A stretch of 64,000 nucleotides of DNA from Meloidogyne chitwoodi (taxonomy: Eukaryota; Nematoda; Chromadorea; Rhabditida; Meloidogynidae): assembly GCA_015183035.1 (NCBI GenBank), contig JACZZP010000004.1:1488001-1552000 (forward strand), given 5' to 3'. Numbering within the stretch: position 1 is the stretch's first letter; every line of letters starts with the position of its first letter. This document shows positions 24,965 to 37,227 of this stretch, one piece after another. The notes under the pieces were generated by a model, which made no database searches, had not been told where the DNA came from, and saw only the letters and a list, made by a program, of their open reading frames with translations. Both the position numbers and the translations under genes were made by a program.

Positions 24965-27900
24965 ATGCCTTCAAAACAACATCAATTAAGAGAAAAAAGG
25001 AAACAACAACGTCAAAGCAACACTATACCAAAAGGCCGTCTTTATGGCTGTGAACAATCTGTTCAGAATGCGGTGGATGTAAGCAATGACAATGTTGAGG
25101 TATTTTCATTTATTTTATTTAATTTTAAATTAAAATAAGAAAGGAATGTCACGGATTGAGAAATATTGGGTTAGGTTTGGTTATTCGAAATTCTTCGGGT
25201 AAATATCAAGTGAAAAAATTCCGGGTTTCGGTTATTACCATGACATTCCTTTTAATAGTTAGTAGTTAATCACGGCCGTAGTATAAATTTTTTTAAATTT
25301 GGGAAAATTTTTAATTTATTTATATTTTTTATTATAGGAGTTTTGTCAAGAGGGTTTGTCTTCAGTTCCTCCATTTAGTTCTTCCGGATTTGGAATAGCT
25401 TGTCCTCCTTCATCATCAGCTCGTCCTCCTTTCGGTATTTCTCAATTAGGAATTGAAGTTTCTTCCCTCGGAGTTGGTCCTTCATCATCATCAGCATTTT
25501 CCTCGTCTAGAACTTTGATTCGTAATAATGATATTTCTTCCGATATCATTGAAAAAATACCTCGGTTCGATGAATCTAATATTATTTGTCTTGATAGTGA
25601 TTCTTATATGTCTTCTCGTGCCTCATCAGTTTGTAGTTCTAGAAAAGTTGGACGACCAAAGAAAAAGGTTCGTCAATCTGGTGGAAGACCTTTAAATACT
25701 GATTCTATTGGTGTTGAACATGTAGTCCCTGGCGAGGGAGTTGTTATTAATGATGAACCATTTGCGTTTTTAGCGCCTGACCCGCCAAATATGTCTGTTC
25801 GACGTTCTGATCGTATTAAAAATCGATTGTCTTCTGTTATACAAGACCAAATATTGCTAAGCATTCATAAAAGTGATAAGAAAAATCATATAGAACCTTA
25901 TTGCAAATGTCGTCATAAAGGTTTTTCTTGTGCAGATATTCGTTCAAAACATACGGCAGAGTATTATGACTCCGGTGATTTTGGTTCATCTATTTGCCAT
26001 TATTGCTCTGCTTTATTGCTAGAGTCTGAAATAAATATTAATCATAAAAATAAGTTTAAAGTTGTCTCGTCTTCTTATTGTTGTAAGTGTGGAGCTGTCA
26101 GTCTTCCTCCATATAATGAACATCCTAAGTTTTTGCAGTCTTTATTGAAGGGAGATACAAAAGAATCAAAAGAATTTCTTATTAAACATAATACTTATAA
26201 TTCTCTCCTTGCTTTTGCATCAGTTACCGTCGGACACCAGGATTCTTCTCTTGATGGTAGCGTATGTTTTATGCTCAATGGCGAGTTTTCACGCCATCTT
26301 AGTTCAATGTTTTCTGGGCATCTGACTCCCTCTTTTTCTCAACTTTATATTTTAGACGCTAATGAAGCATTGGATATACGCAAGAAAAATTCACAATGTG
26401 GTGGTGATCGTGTTGATTCGACTATTCTAAAGAATTTAGACATGCTTCTTAGGAATACTCACCCTTTTGCTAAAAATTATAAGAATTTTCATACTCAGTA
26501 TGAACACATCCTTCAAAAGGATGGTCAGGATGCTGTTGCACATTTTCGCTTTACTCTTCTTGAAGAACGTGCTGCTCCTTCTTCTATTAAAGATAAATCC
26601 TTACATAAACGCCAGGTTAATCTTCCTGAAGAAAAAGCTTTGTTTTCTGCATGGACTGAGTCCAATGAACCACCACAGATGAAAGGAATTTATATAACTG
26701 ATCTTCATGGATCATTATTTAAACTTCCTGCTTATCATCCCATGACTGATACTCTTTGTTATCCTCTTCTTTTCCCACTTGGAGACGATGGTTTTCATAA
26801 AAATTTTCCTTTTAGTCGTGTTTCCGATAAAGCATTGACTAACTCTGCTGATTCTTCAAGTGAAAACGTTCAGTCTGTCGATGAAATTGATGATGATTCT
26901 TCTCGAAAAAATTTTATCACAATAAGAGATTATATTCGTTATCGTCTTGCAATTAGGAAGACTGATATTTGCCATAATATCTGGAGTGCAGGAGGAGGTT
27001 TAAGCCAAAAATATGTCCTTGATAATGCAGCTCGTATAGATACTGATGTGGCTAATTTTTTACGTAAACCCGAATTAAATCTGCGTTCAACTTTGCCAGA
27101 AAATGTCCTACAACATCTCGCCAAGGATGCAAATCTTCAGTCTATTGATCAATTAGGCAGTGTAGTGATGTTCAGGAAATATAATCCTGGTACTAGAGCT
27201 TATTTTCAGGATATGTTCTACGATGCTACGACTATTATGGCTCGGACACGTAAACCAGGATATGCATCCTTTATGTTTACGTTTACTACTAATCCTCGCT
27301 GGCCTGAAATTCGTCGTAATTTTCTACATAAGAATCAAAAATTAGTTGATAGATTCGATGTTCTTTGTCGCATATATGCCGATAAATTAAGAAAATTACA
27401 TAATCTTCTCGATAAAAAGAATATATTTGGCAATATACTCGGATATGCCGAAAGTATGGAATTTCAAAAAAGAATTGGTGGTCCTCATCTTCATAGAGTC
27501 TTCTGCACTGATACAGAAGCTACTTCTGAAAATATTGATAATTTGATTTGGGCTCATATTCCTAAGAAACCCGATGATTCTGACAAATCTGATTGGTCTA
27601 ATTTTATTAGAAATGTCCGCGAACTTCTTCCTAAGTTCCAGGTTCATGATTGTTCAGATCATTGCAAGGGAAGCAATGGACGTTGTATGAAAGGGTTTCC
27701 AAAACCTTTCAGTCGTCAGACTATTCTTCATGACAATAAACCAGCTGATTATTATCGTCCAAGTCCAGCCGATGGCGGTGAGACACTAACTATTAAGCAT
27801 GGATCCACTATTATTACATATGATAATACTCGTATTGTTCCGTATAACCCATTGATACTTATCATGTTTCAATCCCATCATAATTTAGAATATGCTTATG

Positions 27901-30287
27901 GACAATCAGACAATTTGAAATATGCGTTAAAATATCCTTTTAAAGGTGCGAGTTTTTCATATATTAGGTGTGCTAATAATACTGTTAATGTCGATGAACC
28001 AGCTCAGTATGCTCGCATGCTTTTCAGAAGTCCTGCAGAAGCATTTTGTAGAATTATGTCGTATAAGTACGCTTATCTTTCTCACACTGTTATTCCTCTT
28101 ACAATCCATTTACCTGGCCAACAGAAAATCTATTTTGCTCCAGCAACTAGGAAATCTAAAATAAAAAATGTTGCACAAGGTATTCTTCCAGATACACCTT
28201 TGAATTCATATTGGAAGCTTTGGCGTTCTGATCCTTCTGTAAGAGATATTCTTTTTGAAAATATGCCTGAAAAGTATTGTTTTGATACTGCAATAAAGTC
28301 ATGGAAACTCAGGAAAAGATCCATAGAAAAGGGTCATTCTGTTCTTGGTAGAATATACTCTATTTCACCACGAGAGTGTGAAAAGTTTGCTCTTTACGTC
28401 CTCATGAAACACTTCCCTGGTGATCCCGATCATCTTAAAAATGTCAATGGAATTATTTGTGATACATTTGCTGATGCTGCACGTCTTCATGGACTTTTTG
28501 AAGATAATATTGTATGGGAGAAAACTTTAAAAGAGGCATCTTATTCGTTTAATCCCTCACAGATGAGGCAATTATTTTCTAATATACTCGTCTTTGGTTC
28601 TACCGAGTCTTGTGTTATAGATTCTGTTCGATTATGGGAAATGTTTATTGACAGTATGTACGATAGGAGATGTTCAGATGCAGAACGTCCTCGAAGAATC
28701 GATAAAGCATTAGCCATTATTGAAAGATTTCTTCTTGCAAATGGAAAGCAAATGAAAGATTTTGGACTTCCGCTTCCTCAAAATTCGTTAACTAATGATC
28801 CTAATAAAGCTATTGATGAGTTCTTCTTCCCCCAGCATCTAAATGATGATGAAGTCGATGATACTATTGATACATCTTCCTTTGATAGTGCAAAGTTAAA
28901 TCCTGAGCAGGATAACTTTTTTAAATTAGTTAAGAATTCAGTCATGGATCCAACTTCTAAGGAACGTTTATACTTCCTCTCCGGTGATGGTGGAACTGGA
29001 AAAACTTTTTTGTTAAATTTCCTCTTATATAGTCTTCGTCGATTAGGAAAAAAAGTACTTGCAACCGCCTCAACGGGTATTGCAGCAACTAAATTTTATG
29101 CTGGTGGAATGACTTTACATTCAGCATTTAGATTTGGAATTAATCATGAATCAGGACAGATTCCATCTGTTCCCTTTGATAGTTATTTTGGTCGTCGAAT
29201 TATTGAAAGCAGTGTTGTCATTATCGATGAAATAACTATGCTTGAGAAGACAATGGTTGAAAATGTTGATCTTCTTTGTCGTACAATGGTCCCCCAAAAT
29301 AAGAATTTACCTTTTGCTGGAAAAGTTGTTATAATTTCTGGTGATTGGAAACAATCTCTTCCGGTAGTTATTCATTCATCTTCACCAGAAGTACAAGTCA
29401 CTGTCTGTCTTCAAAGTTCAAATCTTTATAATATGTTTACTAAGACACGACTTATTCAGAATATGCGTCTTCGTCCTTCTGAGGTAAAATTTAAGGATTG
29501 GTTATATAAGCTCGGGACAAATACTTCCGGCGATAAAGTAGCCATTCCTAAATCTATGATTGTTGAATCAAGAGATGAATTGATCTCTTTCGTTTTTGAT
29601 AAAGGATTTGACATTTCGAGTTCTGAGTTACTAAAAAGACTTATGCTCGCTCCTACAAATAAATCTGTAGATCTTAATAACTCTATAGTTCTCAACTCAT
29701 TGAATACTCAGTCGATGAACTATTTTTCTATTGATAAATGTCTTAGTGAAGATCCTTTGTCACCTTATGCTGCTGACTTTGATATAGCACAGCTTAATAA
29801 TCTAACTCCAACTGGTATGCCAGCACACCATTTAAATCTAAAGGTTGGTTCGATTATAGTCCTTCTTGTGAATTTAAATACAAGTAAGTCCTTATGTAAT
29901 GGAACCCGTCTTATTGTCCGTAAACTTCAAACTAATTTGATTGAAGCTGAAACAATTAGTGGTTCAAATCAAGGAATGACTATTGGTATTTCACGTGTTC
30001 GTAGTACTTATAAGGATAAAAGGCCCGATGGTGTCAGTTTTGAGCGTTTTCAATTCCCCGTTCGCATAGCCTTTGCCATGACCATAACTAAAGCCCAAGG
30101 TCAAACCTGTGAAAGACTTGGAATAGATCTTTCAGATGAACCGTTTGCACACGGTCAATTATACACAGCACTTTCACGTGCAACGAATAGTAGTTTTATT
30201 CGAATCTTCGCCCCAGGTAAACCTCGTGATATTGATGATAACGTTTTGATTCAAAACGTCGTTGCTCGAGGTGTAATGTTTGACTAA
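24965..30287 (+). CDS. Helitron Rep/helicase, apparently intact
   Basis: Two exons, 24965-25099 and 25338-30287, join in phase 0 to about 1,694 residues. Helitrons transpose by rolling-circle replication using this one protein. Seen in order: a Cys/His-rich N-terminal region with CHYCSALLLESE and CCKCGAVSLPPY; the Helitron-like domain; a HUH nuclease motif in GGPHLHRVF (about residue 760); the paired tyrosines in LKYALKYPFKG (about residue 905, YxxxY spacing); and a C-terminal Pif1-type superfamily 1 helicase with Walker A GDGGTGKT (about 1261), Walker B VVIIDEITM, GDWKQSLPVV, AFAMTITKAQGQT and QLYTALSRAT near the end. No internal stop occurs in the 4.95-kb second exon. Exon 1 is assigned by its Met, its basic sequence and a clean GT-AG intron. 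The element termini were not identified with certainty. Confidence 0.92.
25140..25252. mobile_element. Possible small MITE in the Helitron intron
   Basis: The intron at 25100-25337 contains AAAGGAATGTCA on the left and TGACATTCCTTT on the right, a 12-bp inverted repeat enclosing about 90 bp. No target duplication is clear. Confidence 0.45.
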
Positions 30288-30301
30288 GTATTTTATTTTA
30301 T

Positions 30302-30745
30302 GGCGATGAACCTCTTAAGAGATATTCCACCAGGTAATAGGGGTAAAAGGCGATGATCCTCTTAAGAGATGTTCCGCCAGGTAATAGGCGATGATCCCCT
30401 TTATGGGATGTTCCGCCAGGTAATAGGCGATGATCCTCTTTATGGGATGTTCCGCCAGGTAATAGGCGATGATCCCCTTTATGGGATGTTCCGCCAGGTA
30501 ATAGGCGATGATCCCCTTTATGGGATGTTCCGCCAGGTAATAGGCGATGATCCCCTTTATGGGATGTTCCGCCAGGTAATAGGTGATGATCCCCTTTAAG
30601 GGATGTTCCGCCAGGTAATAGGCGATGATCCCCTTTAAGGGATGTTCCGCCAGGTAATAGGCGATGATCCCCTTTAAGAGATGTTCTTTAAGGGATGTTC
30701 CGCCAGAAAATGCGATGATCCTCATTTAAGAGATGTTCCGCAGGG
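30302..30745. repeat. 39-bp tandem repeat downstream of the Helitron gene
   Basis: About ten copies of a 39-bp unit containing GGCGATGATCCCCTTTATGG and GATGTTCCGCCAGGTAATA. The centre of each unit is a small hairpin: CTCTTAAGAG in the first units, CCCTTTATGGG or CCCTTTAAGGG in later ones. The unit length is a multiple of three, so open frames on both strands are artefacts. Confidence 0.93.
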
Positions 30746-31497
30746 GTACATGGTTGCCCGTTACCACCGTACACTTCCACGTAGTGTACCCTGGGCGTTA
30801 TACATTTGTATAACGGCTAAGTACGGTTAAAACGGGCATAAAAAACTTAACAGCGCGCGAAGCGCTCCCGAAAGCCCGTTAGGGCTTTTCAAAACCAAAC
30901 AAATTTTTTAATCAGTAATTTTTTAATGTTCCAACTTTTTCAATACATTATGCTACTCTCCTGGCTATAAATGGTGTGGATGGGAAGGCGCCATTCAATG
31001 TTTAAGAGACTTAAATTTGAACTGAAAATTTTGGTCATATGGGTTTTGGCGTGAATCTTTAAATGGATATAGCAAGGTGTATGCATTACTTACAGATGTA
31101 ATTTTTGTATCGAATTAAAGCTTAGATCCTGGGCTATAAATGGTGTGGTTGGGAAGGCGCCATTCAATGTTTAAGAGACTTAACTTTGAACTGAAAATTT
31201 TGAAGATGTGGGAACGGGATTTAGTGGGGATAATAGAAAATCGTCTATTTGAGAGGTGCGAGGGCCGAAAGCTTGAAGTTTAACATACATTGGGACTCCA
31301 GTAAATTTAGCAAAAGCATTCTAAAAATCTAGCAGCGCGCGAAGCGCGTCCCAAAGCCCGTTAGGGCTTTTCAATACCCATAAATATTTTTTTACTCAAC
31401 ATTTTTTTTAACTTTCCAAATTTTTCAATACATTATGCTATTCTTACACCCCATGTATTACACTACTGAGTAGAGCACGCTTCCACTAGTTTATTAC
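30746..31497. repeat. Helitron-adjacent GC-rich blocks in two direct copies each
   Basis: Two block types occur twice in the same orientation. Block A (about 30850-30960 and 31330-31443) contains CAGCGCGCGAAGCGC, the hairpin AAAGCCCGTTAGGGCTTT and CAATACATTATGCTA. Block B (about 30963-31045 and 31131-31212) contains CTATAAATGGTGTGG and GGGAAGGCGCCATTCAATG. The order is A-B-B-A. A 3'-terminal-type hairpin is expected near a Helitron end, so the blocks may mark old or tandem Helitron ends, but no CTRR terminus could be fixed. No gene is seen. Confidence 0.6.
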
Positions 31498-31639
31498 CAA
31501 AAAAAATATCCTGAGATGTTGAAGAAATTGATTCAACTTTATGTATATGTTTTCCTTTTAATTTGGATTTGTGAACACAATTTCCAATATTAATTAAGGA
31601 AAACAACAAAATAAACAAATAAAATAAATTTATTTGCAT
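31498..31639 (-). CDS. Signal-peptide first exon, probably of the large Lys/Asn-rich gene
   Basis: An ATG at 31639 opens MQINLFYLFILLFSLINIGN, a clear signal peptide, followed by a basic stretch VHKSKLKGKHIHKVESISST. The frame reaches a splice donor (G|GTAATA at 31497-31496) after 47 codons plus one base. Read without splicing it stops after only 58 residues. The next acceptor on this strand with matching phase and unexplained upstream need is the exon at 21779 (phase 1, lacking a start). Joining them would place the Helitron, the 46-bp and 39-bp arrays and a fold-back element in one intron of about 9.7 kb. Alternatively this is a gene fragment cut by the Helitron insertion. Confidence 0.55.
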
Positions 31640-32596
31640 TTAAAATTTTTAAAATTATTTTAGAAATTTAAAGTTTAAATTAAATAAATTTTTATATAAA
31701 TAAATGAATGAATTTACTATTTTACCTTAACCATCACATATTTTAAAGAAATATGTATATTAAATGCTGGCATGCCCTTTCCTCATTTTTATTTTATTAA
31801 TTAATAAAAAAAATATTTCGAAATTTTTATTTTTGAGGTTTTATGTTTCGCTTGTATGCCCTTTCCTCCTTTTTATTTCACTTATTATGCCGCCAATAGT
31901 AGGTAAGTGAGACAAAAATTTATTGAAAAATATTTATTTTTTTACACTTTAATATTTTATTTTAAAAAATAAATACACATTTATTTCATAATTTAAAAAA
32001 ATTATTCATAAAATATATTTATAGCAAATGACAGAATTTTTGAAAAAACTAATATTTTTTATATAGTTTTATATTTTTTATACAAGTTTTTTAAACTATT
32101 TTTTTTAAATTTAAAATAGAAAAAAGTAAAACAATTTTAATTTATTTAAAAAAATGTTTATAATTAAATTATTTCATAAATTAATTAATTATAATTAAAT
32201 ATTATTAATTTAATTAATTTTTATTTTAATAATTTTTTCATAAATTTAATTGCACTTTTATTTTTAATATTAGCTACCTAAGAAAATATTATAAAATTAA
32301 CGACTTATTTTAAGTCAAATATTTTCCCACATTTATTAATTTCGTAATATATTTATTGTAAATATTACATAATCGGCGACACTAATTGTAAGCTGCTGAC
32401 AGACATAATTAAATAAGAAATTATCTTTTTTAATTTTTGTAGCGGAAAAAAGTTTATTCCATCAAAATTTAGAAAAACTATCTACTAAATCACTTAATTT
32501 AATAAAAAATTAGAGTTTTTGTCGATTCTTAACTTTTAAATAAAATATTATTTATCAAATAAATTAAATAAAAATAAATTAAAATAATTTTTTAAA
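31640..32596. other. Intergenic, no gene seen
   Basis: A+T-rich spacer. It carries two direct copies of ATGCCCTTTCCTC followed by T-rich sequence (near 31772 and 31857). It should hold the promoter of the minus-strand signal-peptide exon and the 3' region of the epimerase gene. Confidence 0.45.
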
Positions 32597-34442
32597 TTAA
32601 TTATATCCATTAGGAGAACGATTATACCAATTATTTAAATGAATACAAATATCATCAACTCCATACTTTGGTGTCCAATTTAAATTCTTTTTAGCCATTT
32701 CTATTTCGCAATAAATTGAAGCAATATCACCAGGACGCGGAGGCATTATTATTTTATTTATCTAAAAATTAAAAATTATTTTATTTTAAAAATTAAATAA
32801 TTTTTACTGATTTTCCACAGGCTTTTTCATAATTAGAAACCATTTCAAGAACTGTATGATCACATCCAAGGCCAAGATTGTAAATCTTAAATTAAAAATT
32901 AAAATAAATATAATTAATTAGTTTTTAAAAATTAAAATTTATTTATTTATTTTATATTTTTTTTAATATAAATAATTTTTTTATTAAAAATAAATTTGTT
33001 ATATTAAAATAGATAAGTCAAATAAAAGTTTAATATATTGTATATATGAAGAGTTTAGAAATTAATTTTATTATTAATAAAATTTAGATAATATTTTAAA
33101 ATATCCTTTTCCAATCCAAAATATTAATTTATAATAAATAATCCCCTCTTATTATTTCTTTTTTTTTTAAACAACACCAGCCTCAATATTTTCGTTTTTA
33201 TCATTATTAAATATTTTTTCATTTATTTTTCCATTAAAATATTCATTTTCTTCTTTATTTTCTTCTTTTTTATAATTTTTATTAATTCTTTCAACTGATT
33301 TTACAATTGCTAAAGCAACATCACAAACATGTACAAAATCACGACTTCCAGAACCATCATGTGTTGGAAATGTATTTCCACAAATATTTATTGCTTTTCT
33401 TTTTCCAAGGGCAACAGAAGCAATTAAAGGCATTAAATGTTTTGGCCCTTCAGAATTTAAATCATCACCTAAAAGTCCACTAAAATGAGCACCAGCAGGA
33501 TCAAAAGCTCTTAAAGTTATTATTCGCCAATCCTACAAAAAGAAAGAAATAAATAAAAATTGAGGAAAATATTTTAAAAATTGTTTTTGATTGAAAGTGT
33601 TTAATTTTATAATTTTATTTAACCTTTGAACTTTTACAAATATCACGAAGTATTTGTTCTACCATAAATTTAGCCCATCCATATGGATTTGTTATATTAA
33701 CTCCAGTAATGCTATTCTCTGTTACTGGCATTTCTTTAGGTACTCCATAAACTGTTGCACTACTCATAAATACTAATTTTTTCTTTTCATATTTTTCACA
33801 CATCTAATTACAAATATAAGCAAATATTATAATTTAATTTTTTAAATTTTAAAGGAAAAGAAAAAGTAATTTTATTTAATTTTTAAATAATTAATTCTCT
33901 TACTTTAAGTAAATTTATTGAAGAAATTAAATTATTAGCATAATATTCTAAAGGTTGTTCAATTGAAGGGGCAACACCTATAAAAATATTATTTAATTGC
34001 TTTTATTTTATTTTTTACCTTTTGAAGAAGCTAAATGAACAACAATATTAAATTTCTCCTTTAAAAAAATAATAAATTAATTACCTAATTAATTTATTTA
34101 TTACTTTTTTAAATATACGTTCCAATTCATCAATATATTGTAAATTACATCGTTTAAATGTTAACATTGAACCTTTACAATTTGCCAAAATTAAAACTCT
34201 CATTAAACATTGGGGCAATACACAAATCTTTTCTTCTTCTATTAATAATATATTTAATTAATTAATTTAAAATTATTATAAAGATATTTTAACTAACCAC
34301 GATATTTTGAATTTCCAAGTGCAATAACTTTAAATCCAGAATTAAGTAATTCTAAAACAGCATGAGAACCAATATAACCAGTAGCCCCAGTTACTAAAAC
34401 ACAAATAGTTTCTTCAGTTTTTTCTTGTAATATTATAACCAT
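32597..34442 (-). CDS. gale-1: UDP-galactose (UDP-glucose) 4-epimerase
   Basis: This enzyme interconverts UDP-glucose and UDP-galactose with bound NAD in the Leloir pathway in the cytosol. Exons run from an ATG at 34442 to the stop at 32597. The nucleotide-binding glycine motif is [10 protein letters not shown], followed by [20 protein letters not shown], the serine region MSSATVYG and the catalytic pair NPYGWAKFM (YxxxK). Later exons give [45 protein letters not shown] and [10 protein letters not shown], all typical of short-chain extended epimerases. Between the DVALA helix and IYNLG there is a charged Lys/Glu/Asn insert of about 40 residues that most relatives lack. Gly replaces a commonly conserved residue in GLLGDDL. 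The identity is clear. Confidence 0.92.
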
Positions 34443-35196
34443 TATTATTTTAATTTAGTCTAAATAATATTTTAAATAATTTTTATTTAATAAAATAAAA
34501 TTTTAGAAAATTTTTTTACAAAAATTAATGAGAATAAATAAATCTCATAAATAAAGTTAAATACTTTTTTATTTAATGAAAAGTTTTAAAAATTAAAAAA
34601 AATCATTTATTAATTATCTTTATTAGATTTTTAATTCATTAAAATATTAAATAGGTAATTAAATAAAATAATTTATCATTTTATTTAATTTAAAAATAAT
34701 TCCAGAAAAATAAAAACAGGTTTTTAAGCGATTATTATTGTAAGAATATTTATTTTATTATTGTTTTTTTATTTTATTATTATTTTTAAACTAAAATAAA
34801 TATCAAAAATTAAATAAATAAAATAATTTAATAAATATATTTAAATATATAATTTATTTATGGAAAAAGTTATGATCAAAAAAGGATACAAATTTTTAGA
34901 TAAAATCTGCCGATAATCTTCAAAAGAAAACTTTATAAAAGAAAAACAGGTTAGAAAAATAAAAATATTTAGAAGAAAAAAAAAGATTTTTTAAGATATA
35001 ATAAAGGACCTTTTATTTATTTATTTATTTTTAGATCCGTTTAATCATTTCCCTCACCCACCCACCCACCTATGTTTCTTCTCTTTTTTTTTAATTTTTT
35101 TCCAGTTGATTACCACCCAAAATGTTTTTGATTTTTATAAATCAAAAATTAATGAACATTTTAAAATTAATTAAATTATTTAATTTTATTTAAAAA
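34443..35196. other. Divergent intergenic region
   Basis: Shared upstream region of the epimerase (-) and DUF1647-like (+) genes. A pyrimidine/C-rich run with CCCACCCACCCACC near 35052-35068 stands out in the A+T background. No gene or RNA is seen. Confidence 0.45.
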
Positions 35197-37227
35197 ATGA
35201 TATTTTTAAAAAAGTTTTTAAATATATTTTTAATTTTTTTAAATATTAGTCAAATATTATCTAAAATTACTTACTATAATACAACAGAAGAAATAATTGA
35301 AAATCAAATTAAAATTAATGAAATTGAAAATAAAATAATTAATAATAATACAATTGAAAATTTAAATTATGAAGAAAATTTGTAAGTTTTTTAATTAATT
35401 AATATTTAAATTTAAAAATAAATTATTTAGAAAGTTATCATTTGATTTTGAAGATTTTGATAAAATTGACTGTAAAGATGAAAAAGTTATATATTTTTTT
35501 AATAACAAAAAATTTAAAATTAATTTTAAATAGATGATTTATAATTGGCAAATATTAAATAAAAATACTGGTAAAATTATTGAACAAATTGGAAAACAAT
35601 TTGATTGTAAATATATGAATTATTTAATTAAATATAAATTAACTAATCAAATTAAATTATCAAATAATTATAAAGTATTTTTTATTTTTAAATTTATTTT
35701 TAAATTTTTTAAAGGCTAAAGAACCTGGAGATAAAAAAGATAATGCTGTTTTTGTAACAGCTTCTGATAATAAACAATTTGATTCAGTCATTGCATTAAT
35801 TGGTTCTATAAAAAATAAATATGGAAAAAAACAAAAAATTATTGTATATGATCTTGGTGGAATTTTACAAGATGAAAAAATGGTTTTTATTTATTTTAAA
35901 TAAAAATAGTTATTTAAAAAAATTAGAAAAACTTTTGAATATTTTAACTATTTTTAAAATATTTAAAAAAATATAAATTATAATATTTATTTATAATTTT
36001 TAAAAATTATTTTAATATTTAAAAGATGAATTACCTTAAAAATATTTGTCATGTAGAATATCGTGAATTTAAATTTAACGAATTACCTTCTAATTTACGT
36101 TTTATTAAAAAATTTGCTTGGAAAATATTTATTTTAGCAGTAATTAATTTAAAAATTATATTATTTAATTAATTAATTTTAAGCAATTACATTTAGAATT
36201 TAATACTTTTATTTATGTTGATAATTCTGTTCGTATATATAATGGAGATTTTAAATGGCATATTAATAATATTAATAAAAAAATTATAAGTCCTTTTCTT
36301 TTTAATTATGGTACTCATTATGGAATAAAACGAGCTACTTGGCCAGGTAAATAAATAAATAAATAAATTAATTAATTAATTAATTTAAAGTAAATATTTT
36401 TTTCATCTTTTTTTTTTCTTAGTCCGTTTTTATTAAATAAATAAATTGTTATAATATTAAAAAAATAATAAATAATAATATTTAGAAACATTAAAATATC
36501 TTCCTCTTTATTTATCTAATGAATTTGATATTGAAATTCAAGAAACTAATTTTATAATTATACAACAAAGTGAATTTTCTAAAGAAATATTAAAATGGTT
36601 TATTTTTAATTTTATTAATTATATTATTTTATTTAAAAAAGGGCAATTCTTTGTACATTAACAAAAGAATGTTTTGAACCTAAAAATTTTACAAAATGTA
36701 ATGAAAAAGAACTTTTTGTTAAAAATGAAAATATTATTGGAATATGTCATCAATATGATAAAAGTATTTTAAGTATTTTAATTAATAATGCTGAAGAAGA
36801 ATTAATTTCTAATGGTATATATATTCTATTTAATTAAGAGATTTTAATATATAGGTATTTTAGTAATATTTAATTTTTGACCAAAACTGCATTTAACATT
36901 TATTTTAATAATTATTTATAATAAAAAAGAATAATTGTTGGAAATAATAATTTTTATTATAAAAATTTTTGTCCGACAATTTACAATTTTGACATTATAA
37001 AAATATATTTAATTAAAATAATCTAGAATAATCATAATATTAAAATTAACTTTTAAATTATGTAAAATATTTATTTATTTATTTTTTCAGGAAATTCATA
37101 TTTACTAAGTCATTCTAGTTATAATCATCCAAGCCGTCGTTTTAGTATATATCCTTTTATTAATTATCAAATATTGAGAGAACATCGTGATAATCCAGAA
37201 GAAATTATTAGAAAATTTAAATGTTAA
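35197..37227 (+). CDS. Secreted DUF1647-like protein
   Basis: Nine exons keep phase: 35197-35381, 35431-35485, 35534-35674, 35715-35882, 36026-36139, 36184-36346, 36486-36597, 36642-36814 and 37091-37227. The N-terminus MIFLKKFLNIFLIFLNI is a signal peptide or anchor, followed by an Asn-rich linker. The core has AVFVTASDNKQFDSVIALI, KIIVYDLGG, CHVEYREFKFNELPS, AWKIFILA and FIYVDNSVRIY, which follow the plan of the nematode DUF1647 family, whose members look like glycosyltransferase-fold proteins of unknown activity. The region VYDLG plus DNSVR is where a sugar-nucleotide DxD-type site would sit, but only D-N-S is seen here. The family assignment is from memory of the motif order. Confidence 0.7.

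Noticed and set aside
30315..30725. Open frames encoding repeated HPIKGIIAYYLAE or RQVIGDDPLYGMF units
   Set aside because: Both strands are open because the 39-bp unit is a multiple of three; no start context or non-repeat coding sequence supports a gene.
31460..31500. Helitron 3' end at CTAG just before the signal-peptide exon
   Set aside because: CTAG followed by T fits the end rule, but no convincing hairpin lies just upstream, so the boundary was not called.
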